Positions 58,792 through 64,000 of a stretch of DNA of 64,000 bases are shown one piece after another (position 1 is the stretch's first letter; each line of letters opens with the position of its first letter). The DNA comes from JBCCLJ01 sp039026915. GTDB lineage: Bacteria > Acidobacteriota > Thermoanaerobaculia > Multivoradales > Multivoraceae. A program made the position numbers and the translations under genes. The DNA lies in the NCBI GenBank assembly GCA_039026915.1, contig JBCCLJ010000008.1, forward strand, positions 4,178-68,177, read 5' to 3'. The notes below the pieces were generated by a model. It was not told the origin of the DNA and did not search any database. It saw nothing but the letters and a program-made list of their open reading frames with translations.

Positions 58792-60449
58792 TGAGCGACG
58801 GCCCTCTCGAGTGCAGCGGCTCCGAGCTGGTCGCGCAGAGCCTGCGTTCGCAGAACGTCGATCACCTCTTCGGTGTCGTCGGCTTCCCGGTCTTCGGCAT
58901 CGCCGCCGCCGCGCAGAAGCTGGGCATCAGCTATCTCGGCTTTCGCAACGAGCAGGCGGCGAGCTACGCCGCGGGCGTCGTCGGCTACCTGACCGGACGC
59001 CCCGGCGGCTGTCTCGCCGTCTCCGGGCCGGGCATGATCCACGCGACGGCCGGACTGGCCAATGCGCAGGCGAACTGCTGGCCGATGCTGTTGCTGGGCG
59101 GTGCCAACGACTCTTACCAGAACCAGAGGGGAGCCTTTCAGGAGGCGCCGCAGATCGAAGCGGCTCGGCCTTTCAGCAAGTGGGCGGCACGCCCCGACTC
59201 CTTTGCGCGAGTGCCGGAGTACGTGGAGCAGGCGGTACGTACGACGATCGCCGGCCGGCCGGGTGCCGCCTACCTCGATCTGCCGAACGACATCCTGACG
59301 GCGACCGGCGAGCTCCCCGCGCTGCCGGCCGCGGCGCAGCCTCCGCCTCCGTCCGCGGCGCTCGCCGAGGACGTCGACCGTGCCCTGAAGGCTCTGCGTT
59401 CGGCAAAGCGTCCGCTGGTGATCTTCGGCAAAGGCGCGGCCTACGCCCGCGCCGAGCGGGAGGCGCGCCAGCTCATCGAAGTCACCGGGCTGCCGTTCCT
59501 CCCGACGCCGATGGCCAAAGGACTCGTGCCCGACGACTCGGACCTGTCGGTCGCGTCGGCTCGCTCCTTTGCGCTGCAGAACGCCGATCTGGTGCTCCTG
59601 GTCGGCGCCCGCTTCAACTGGATCCTGCACTTCGGCAGGAGTCCTCGATTCGCCGACGCCGTGCGCGTCGTGCAGATCGACCTCTGTGCCGAGGAGATCG
59701 GCCACAGCGTGCCGACCGAGGTCGGTCTGGTGGGCGACGCTCGTACGATTCTGAGGCAGCTCGTCGAAGCTCTCGAGGCGGAGCCCTGGCGCTTCGACGG
59801 TGACGAGTGGCTCCGGGTGCTGGCGGACAACGCAGCGCAGAACCGGGCCGCCGTCGATGCGATGGTGCGCGACGAGCGCGAACCGATGGGGTACTACCGG
59901 GCGCTGCACGCCGTGGCGGAGCGTCTGGCGCCGGAGACGATCCTGGTGAATGAGGGCGCCAACACGATGGACATCGGTCGCACCGTCATCTCTCACCAGC
60001 AGCCGAGGCTGCGTCTCGACGCCGGGACCTTCGGCACGATGGGCATCGGTCTGGGCTCGGCGCTGGCAGCGGCGGTCGCGCAGCCCGACCGGCCGGTGGT
60101 GGCGGTTCTCGGCGACTCGGCCTTCGGCTTCTCCGGTATGGAGTGCGAGGTCGCCTGCCGCTACGGGCTGCCGATCAAGGTGGTCGTCATCAACAACAAC
60201 GGCATCGGTGGTGGAGTCAGCTCACTCGACCCCGAGAAGAAGCCGCCGACCTCCGTCTACACGCCGAACGCTCGCTACGAGAAGGTGATGGAGGCGTTCG
60301 GTGGAGAGGGCTACTACGTCGACTCGCACGCCGACCTGGGACCGGTGCTCGACCGTGCCCTGGCGTCCGAGGCTCCCGCTCTGGTCAACGTGATGATCGA
60401 CCCCAAGGCGGCCCGCAAGCCGCAGAAGTTCGAGTGGCTGACACGGTGA
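58791..60449 (+). CDS. Thiamine-diphosphate 2-hydroxyacyl-CoA lyase (HACL1-like)
   Basis: A 552-residue TPP enzyme. Catalytic Glu is in FRNEQAASYAAG; the TPP motif is GDSAFGFSGME-(about 14)-INNNG. Segments RGAFQEAPQIEAARPFSKWA and ARYEKVMEAFGGEGYYV resemble human 2-hydroxyacyl-CoA lyase more than oxalyl-CoA decarboxylase, from recollection of its sequence. It would cleave a 2-hydroxyacyl-CoA to an aldehyde and formyl-CoA. The pyruvate-oxidase-type domain order is complete. Oxalyl-CoA decarboxylase is the main alternative. Confidence 0.87.
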   Translation: MSDGPLECSGSELVAQSLRSQNVDHLFGVVGFPVFGIAAAAQKLGISYLGFRNEQAASYAAGVVGYLTGRPGGCLAVSGPGMIHATAGLANAQANCWPMLLLGGANDSYQNQRGAFQEAPQIEAARPFSKWAARPDSFARVPEYVEQAVRTTIAGRPGAAYLDLPNDILTATGELPALPAAAQPPPPSAALAEDVDRALKALRSAKRPLVIFGKGAAYARAEREARQLIEVTGLPFLPTPMAKGLVPDDSDLSVASARSFALQNADLVLLVGARFNWILHFGRSPRFADAVRVVQIDLCAEEIGHSVPTEVGLVGDARTILRQLVEALEAEPWRFDGDEWLRVLADNAAQNRAAVDAMVRDEREPMGYYRALHAVAERLAPETILVNEGANTMDIGRTVISHQQPRLRLDAGTFGTMGIGLGSALAAAVAQPDRPVVAVLGDSAFGFSGMECEVACRYGLPIKVVVINNNGIGGGVSSLDPEKKPPTSVYTPNARYEKVMEAFGGEGYYVDSHADLGPVLDRALASEAPALVNVMIDPKAARKPQKFEWLTR

Positions 60450-60520
60450 GGGTCACTTCGTTTCTCGGCGTTCTCGCTCTCTGCGGAGTGTTGATCGCGT
60501 CCAAGTCAGAAGGAGAAGAC

Positions 60521-61399
60521 ATGCGCAACGGTTCGGTGAATGCCAACGGACTCGAGTTCCACTACCTGGAGATGGGAGACGGGCCACTGGTGCTGATGCT
60601 GCACGGCTTTCCCGATCACGCCCGCACCTTCCGGCATCAGATGCCGGCCCTGGCCGAGGCGGGCTACCGCGTCGTAGCTCCCTACATGAGGGGCTACGGA
60701 GCGACGAAAGCGCCGGACGGAGGCCCCTTCTCGGTGCCCAAGCTCGGCGAGGACATCGTCGCGCTGATCGACGCTCTCGGTGCCGAGACGGCGGTCGTCG
60801 TCGGCCACGATTGGGGGGCGGCGGCCTCGTATGCGGCGGCCGGGCTGGCTCCGGAGAAGATCTCCAAGCTGGTGACGATGGCGGTGCCCTACGGTCCAGG
60901 CCTGGCCGGCGCGTTCGTCACCGATCCGGAGCAGCAGCGACGGTCCTGGTACATGTTCTTCTTCCAGACGCCGATCGCCGAACTCGCCGTGGCTCACGAC
61001 GACTTCGCCTTCATCGATCGCCTCTGGGCCGACTGGTCGCCGGGGTTCGTTCTGGAAGAATCGGAAATGCGCTTGCTCAAGGAGACTCTGGCGGCTGACG
61101 GCACGCTCTCGGCGGCTCTCGGCTACTACCGCCACGCCTTGATGCCCACTCCCGAGATCGTCGAGCAGGTAGCCCCCCTGGCCGAGCGCGCCCAAGGCCC
61201 CATCGCGGTGCCGACGCTCTATCTCCACGGCGCGCGCGACGGCTGCATCGGGGCGGAGCTCGCCGAAGGGATGGAGGCTCTGTTCACGGCCGGCCTGACG
61301 ACGCACGTGCTCGAGTCGGCGGGGCACTTTCTTCACCAGGAGGAACCCGAAACGGTGACTCGTGCTCTGCTCGCGTTTCTGGGGCCGGCGGGAGGCTGA
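60521..61399 (+). CDS. Alpha/beta hydrolase, epoxide hydrolase-like
   Basis: A 292-residue hydrolase: LMLHGFPDHARTFRHQMPAL (oxyanion HGFP), APYMRGYGATKAP, the nucleophile elbow GHDWGAAASYA with Asp as nucleophile, PTLYLHGARDGCIG and the final His SAGHFLHQEEPE. The Asp nucleophile and Trp neighbour favour an epoxide hydrolase or haloalkane-dehalogenase-type reaction. ATG 60521 follows AAGGAGAAGAC. It lies 71 bases after the lyase gene and may be in the same operon. Confidence 0.85.
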   Translation: MRNGSVNANGLEFHYLEMGDGPLVLMLHGFPDHARTFRHQMPALAEAGYRVVAPYMRGYGATKAPDGGPFSVPKLGEDIVALIDALGAETAVVVGHDWGAAASYAAAGLAPEKISKLVTMAVPYGPGLAGAFVTDPEQQRRSWYMFFFQTPIAELAVAHDDFAFIDRLWADWSPGFVLEESEMRLLKETLAADGTLSAALGYYRHALMPTPEIVEQVAPLAERAQGPIAVPTLYLHGARDGCIGAELAEGMEALFTAGLTTHVLESAGHFLHQEEPETVTRALLAFLGPAGG

Positions 61400-61407
61400 G
61401 GTCGGCG

Positions 61408-61413
61408 TATACT
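61408..61413 (+). promoter_or_regulatory. -10-like TATACT for the PqqD cassette
   Basis: TATACT with the G before it (GTATACT) gives a start near 61420 and a 20-base leader that includes GAGGAG. It lies in the 41 bases after the hydrolase stop. Confidence 0.45.
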
Positions 61414-61440
61414 GCGCCGGCCCGAGGAGTCTGCCCATCG

Positions 61441-61725
61441 ATGAGTGAAGCCAGCAAACCGAAGAAGCGAGACGGTCTCTCGGAACGACTCGTGGCCGGA
61501 GAGCGTGTCGTTCTCGATCCCGAGTCGGAGTCGATGCATCAGCTGAACGTCACGGCAACGTTGGTCTGGGAGCTCTGTGACGGCCGGTTGAGCGTGGACG
61601 AGATCGCGGCCGAGCTGGTGCAGCGCTTCGACGTGACGCTCGAGACGGCGAAAGCGGACGTGGAGCAGGCGATTGCCACCTTCTTCGACTTGGGCCTTCT
61701 CGAGGGATCTTCTGCAGGCGACTGA
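61441..61725 (+). CDS. PqqD family peptide chaperone-like protein
   Basis: A 94-residue PqqD-type winged-helix protein (RERVVLDPESESMHQLNVTATLVWELCDG, then VDEIAAELVQRFDV and a final helix). PqqD-like domains bind leader peptides in RiPP clusters, and PqqD relatives occur with HprK-like kinases. GAGGAG lies about 11 bases before ATG 61441, and a TATACT at 61408-61413 is a likely -10. It starts a four-gene cassette with a Tat peptide, HprK-like kinase and nucleotidyltransferase. Confidence 0.75.
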   Translation: MSEASKPKKRDGLSERLVAGERVVLDPESESMHQLNVTATLVWELCDGRLSVDEIAAELVQRFDVTLETAKADVEQAIATFFDLGLLEGSSAGD

Positions 61726-61742
61726 CAATTGTTGTCAGTCGC
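61718..61742. terminator. Perfect 11-bp inverted repeat at the pqqD-like stop
   Basis: GCGACTGACAA and TTGTCAGTCGC, 11-bp arms with a TTG spacer, overlap the stop codon. No U-run follows, so it is a terminator without a tail, an RNA stabiliser or a protein site. Confidence 0.45.
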
Positions 61743-61756
61743 GCGGCGGTCGTGTC

Positions 61757-61775
61757 ACAAAAATCTCCTTTTTGT
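61757..61775. promoter_or_regulatory. AT-rich inverted repeat in the PqqD-peptide spacer
   Basis: ACAAAAA and TTTTTGT arms with a TCTCC spacer, extended by TG/CA after a one-base mismatch. It could be a weak bidirectional terminator or an operator. Confidence 0.35.
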
Positions 61776-61843
61776 CACCGACATTCCCGCAAGAATCATC
61801 AAAAAACCGGGGGCGCGGCGTCCACTCTCGTCCGCGTTTCTCG

Positions 61844-61849
61844 TATACT
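61844..61849 (+). promoter_or_regulatory. -10-like TATACT before the Tat-peptide gene
   Basis: TATACT in TCGTATACTG gives a start near 61856, about 80 bases ahead of the peptide ATG. TCCACT at a 17-base gap is a weak -35. The peptide gene may therefore have its own promoter apart from the PqqD gene. Confidence 0.5.
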
Positions 61850-61935
61850 GTGTCAGAGGCGGTCAGACCTTCGCGTCCAGTTCGCGTGGTGACGTCGCCT
61901 CGAATGAGTTACCTCTCGCGCTGATGGAGAAAAGC

Positions 61936-62196
61936 ATGACTACGCCCAAAAACCTCGACTCCCTGGCTGATGCAGGCTCGCAAGAGGCCTCGCGTCGCAC
62001 CGTCCTGAAGGCTGCCGCCTACGTGGCGCCCGCCGTCGCCACTCTGGCCGTTGCTCCGGCCTTCGCCCAGACCGGCTCCCGCGAAGTGTCCGACGTTCGT
62101 CGAGGACGCAACAGCCGCGGCGGCAACAACCCGACCAACGCGCCGGTCCGCAACCGCGGCGGCCGAGGCCGTGGCCGCGGTAGCAGCGGCAGCTGA
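61936..62196 (+). CDS. Small Tat-type exported peptide, Arg/Gly-rich
   Basis: An 86-residue protein. Residues 19-25 are SRRTVLK, a twin-arginine-type motif, followed by hydrophobic AAAYVAPAVATLAVAP and a likely cleavage site AFA-Q at 44. The mature 42 residues are rich in Arg, Gly, Asn and Ser, end with a Gly-Arg run, and have no Cys. ATG 61936 is preceded by GGAGAAAAGC; ATG 61924 is an alternative. I infer a precursor or substrate of the neighbouring enzymes, which is not shown. Confidence 0.7.
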   Translation: MTTPKNLDSLADAGSQEASRRTVLKAAAYVAPAVATLAVAPAFAQTGSREVSDVRRGRNSRGGNNPTNAPVRNRGGRGRGRGSSGS

Positions 62197-62234
62197 GTCC
62201 GACTTTTCCGTCACGCCGTGAAAGCGGCGCATCG

Positions 62235-62265
62235 AGACCTTCCTGAGCTCGCCTCGGGGAGGTCT
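62235..62265 (+). terminator. Hairpin between peptide and kinase genes
   Basis: AGACCTTCCTGAG and CTCGGGGAGGTCT can form a 13-bp stem with two G-U pairs and a CTCGC loop. It is followed by only a moderately T-rich stretch, so it may be a partial terminator that lowers kinase relative to peptide, or a stabiliser. Confidence 0.55.
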
Positions 62266-62359
62266 TCGTACGTTTGGCCCACGGCACGACGATCGCAGGC
62301 GGTTGGATGAACGACGACCCGCCGGCGAGCCGGTCGCTCACCGCCGGGTTCGGAGAACG

Positions 62360-63169
62360 ATGAGCACGACGATCGATTTGAGCCTCGTGGGGACGCCTCT
62401 CCGGCTGAATCTCCGTGGCCCGCTGGAGCCGTGCGATCTGGCTCGGGTTCGGGGCTGCTACGAACACGCTCTGTCTCCCAGGCGGGGGAGTGCCCTCGAG
62501 ATCGACGTCGCGCTCGAGGACGGTGTCTGGACCGCTTCCTCAGCACGCACCGAGACGCGCGAGGTCGGCCGCGTGGAAGACCTCGTCCCGCTGGTCGACG
62601 AACAGATCGTTCTCGCTCTGCAGCACGCGCGCCCCGAACTCTTGTTCCTGCACGCCGGAGTTCTGGAGTTCCGCGGGCGCGCCGTGCTGCTGCTCGCCGA
62701 ATCTGGCTCCGGAAAGTCGACGACCTGCCTCGGTCTGGTTCGTCACGGCCTCGGCTTCTTCAGCGACGAGCTCGCGCCTTACGACGCGGAGTCGGGCACG
62801 GTCACCAGTTTCCCGCGCGCCCTCTGCCTGAAATCGGAGCCTCCCGAGGGTTTCGGCGACGACGTTCAGGAGCATCGCGGTCGCTACTACGCGTCTCTCG
62901 CTCCGGCGTCCTTCGACCGCCTCGACCTCGCCGCGCTCCTCTTCGTTCGGTACGACCCTGCCAACCGGGAGCCGCAGCTCATGTCGCTGTCGCCGGCGCA
63001 GGCGACACTGCGGCTCGCGGCACAAGGCCTCAACCTGCTCGCCCACGACGACTTCGCGTTGGACGAGCTTTCGGCGATGGCGCTGTCGGCTCCTTCCTTC
63101 CAGCTCGCCTCCGCCGACCTCGGTGCGACCTGTGATGCGGTGCTCGCCGAGCTGGCGCAGATCGACTGA
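62360..63169 (+). CDS. HprK-related serine kinase-like protein
   Basis: A 269-residue protein whose middle has LLFLHAGVLEFRGRAVLLLAESGSGKST (P-loop at about 114-121, His98) as in the HPr kinase/phosphorylase fold. After it comes FSDELAPYD (Walker B-like acidic) and a C-terminal region unlike true HprK. HprK-related kinases are known next to PqqD-like and nucleotidyltransferase genes. ATG 62360 follows GGAGAACG. The target is unknown; the adjacent peptide is an obvious candidate. Confidence 0.78.
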   Translation: MSTTIDLSLVGTPLRLNLRGPLEPCDLARVRGCYEHALSPRRGSALEIDVALEDGVWTASSARTETREVGRVEDLVPLVDEQIVLALQHARPELLFLHAGVLEFRGRAVLLLAESGSGKSTTCLGLVRHGLGFFSDELAPYDAESGTVTSFPRALCLKSEPPEGFGDDVQEHRGRYYASLAPASFDRLDLAALLFVRYDPANREPQLMSLSPAQATLRLAAQGLNLLAHDDFALDELSAMALSAPSFQLASADLGATCDAVLAELAQID

Positions 63170-63183
63170 CGCCAGCCCACGAC

Positions 63184-64000
63184 TCAGGTCGTGCTCGCCC
63201 GCTGGTGGAGTTCGGCCATCCAACCGTCGACGCGCAGCTGATCGAGCGTCTTGGGTATGTGCCGAACGGTCGCCAGAATGTCTGAAGCGTGTCGCCTGTA
63301 GCGCTTGCGTGACCCTGCGCCGAACTTCTCCCGCAAATAGCGCGGGTCCCAGAAGAAGCGGCGGACGAGAGCCTTCGAGAGCGACCAGGTGCTGCGCTCC
63401 TCAGGATCGACCAGCTGGTGAAGCACCCAGGGCGAAGGCTCCAGTACCTTGCAGTCGATGAAGCGCTCGATTTGCTCCGCACGCGGCACCGAGCCTCTCA
63501 GCTCGGCGCGGATCGGGTCCGGTACCGGCGATGCGAAGAGGCGCACAGCACTCTCGATTCCAAGCCAGGCGAAGCCCAGCAGTGACGCGTCCTCTGCCAA
63601 GCGCCGCAAAAGCGGCCAGTCGACCTTCGACCGCGTGATCACGAGATGCAGGTCGGTGAGCTGTCGAAGCGCTGCGTAGCTCTGGTAGTACACGGTCCGG
63701 TCGAGTCCGAAGTGCGTGGCCAGGGAGATGAGGTGATCTTCGGTTCCAAGAGTGCTCGCCTGAAAGGTCGTCTCGGCCTCTTCCGTCGGCGCGGTGAGCG
63801 ACAGTCGCAGCGAGCGGGCGAGATAGCCTTCGGCTCGCTCCGCCCCGTCGAGCTCGTGCAGGAAGCGGTGAAGCTCCAACGAGACGAAGCCATCGGGGCT
63901 CGTGAGCCGCGGCAGATGGTGGTGTGACTGCCTCGTGACTTCCTGCCGCTCGGCGTCGTCCTGGCTGAACCAGCCGTTGCTGCGCAGCACCTCGTCCGCC
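63184..64000 (-). CDS. Nucleotidyltransferase family protein (5' part beyond window)
   Basis: The frame continues past the window's right edge, so only the C-terminal about 270 residues are present. HHHLPRLTSPDGFVSLELHRFL matches the C-terminal part of the uncharacterised NTP_transf_5 nucleotidyltransferase family, whose catalytic GSxxxxDxD motif would lie upstream and outside. It converges with the kinase gene (stop codons 14 bases apart). Similar enzymes occur in lasso-peptide and HprK/PqqD cassettes, supporting a shared job. Confidence 0.65.
   Translation of the reverse strand, partial: ADEVLRSNGWFSQDDAERQEVTRQSHHHLPRLTSPDGFVSLELHRFLHELDGAERAEGYLARSLRLSLTAPTEEAETTFQASTLGTEDHLISLATHFGLDRTVYYQSYAALRQLTDLHLVITRSKVDWPLLRRLAEDASLLGFAWLGIESAVRLFASPVPDPIRAELRGSVPRAEQIERFIDCKVLEPSPWVLHQLVDPEERSTWSLSKALVRRFFWDPRYLREKFGAGSRKRYRRHASDILATVRHIPKTLDQLRVDGWMAELHQRASTT

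Noticed and set aside
63030..63482. A separate plus-facing minus-strand gene in this region
   Set aside because: It is an out-of-frame shadow of the nucleotidyltransferase and kinase 3' ends with no motif.

Overview
This 64-kb window is GC-rich bacterial chromosome, coded densely on both strands, with many GTG and TTG starts and 1-4 base overlaps between genes. No ribosomal RNA, tRNA, CRISPR array, transposase or phage gene was seen. A TonB-type protein, lipoprotein signals, FG-GAP and TPR secreted proteins, an ECF sigma/anti-sigma pair and lysine synthesis by the LysW/alpha-aminoadipate (AAA) route point to a Gram-negative or deep-branching lineage. Acidobacteriota is my best guess, but no phylogenetic marker in the window settles it.

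Layout. 1-2.7 kb: a secreted TPR protein and a truncated FG-GAP repeat protein. 2.8-7.1 kb: a Mn/Zn ABC uptake operon in which both permeases carry C-terminal winged-helix domains, one with an MntR-like metal-binding part. 7.2-10.9 kb: TonB-like protein, M48 protease, flavin-fold protein, anti-sigma and ECF sigma factor. 11-16.5 kb: Lhr helicase followed by a Nei-type glycosylase. 16.6-18.4 kb: a two-component system. 18.6-19.05 kb: three tandem copies of a 161-bp hairpin-rich repeat. 19-21.9 kb: FKBP isomerase, M14-type deacylase and UppP. 21.9-31.5 kb: the branched-chain amino acid operon ilvE-ilvB-ilvN-ilvC-leuA-leuC-leuD-leuB (minus strand). 31.7-43.6 kb: a SNF2 ATPase, small enzymes, glycine decarboxylase, a Ca/Na exchanger, a zinc-knuckle orphan, a PilZ protein and FdhD. 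43.6-45.3 kb: glnK-amt with a sigma-54-like promoter. 45.6-55.5 kb: the AAA/LysW lysine operon. 55.5-61.4 kb: small membrane proteins, a YjiH-type transporter, and a CoA-transferase / 2-hydroxyacyl-CoA lyase / hydrolase operon. 61.4-64 kb: PqqD-like protein, Tat-type small secreted peptide, HprK-like kinase and a nucleotidyltransferase running off the edge.

The strongest regulatory signals are two leader-peptide attenuators. The lysine operon begins with a sigma-70 promoter, a 38-codon leader peptide with six Lys codons, an alternative hairpin just after the leader stop, and a perfect 12-bp terminator with a U-tract ahead of homocitrate synthase. The ilv-leu operon begins with a consensus-like promoter and a 56-codon leader whose end is a run of Val/Leu/Ile codons. 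A 12-bp terminator hairpin follows, and its 5' arm can pair with the last leader codons. Both geometries fit stalled-ribosome antitermination.

The most likely under-described system is the PqqD / Tat-peptide / HprK-like / nucleotidyltransferase cassette at the right edge. Its parts resemble RiPP-maturation or HPr-kinase-related modules, but its product is unknown.
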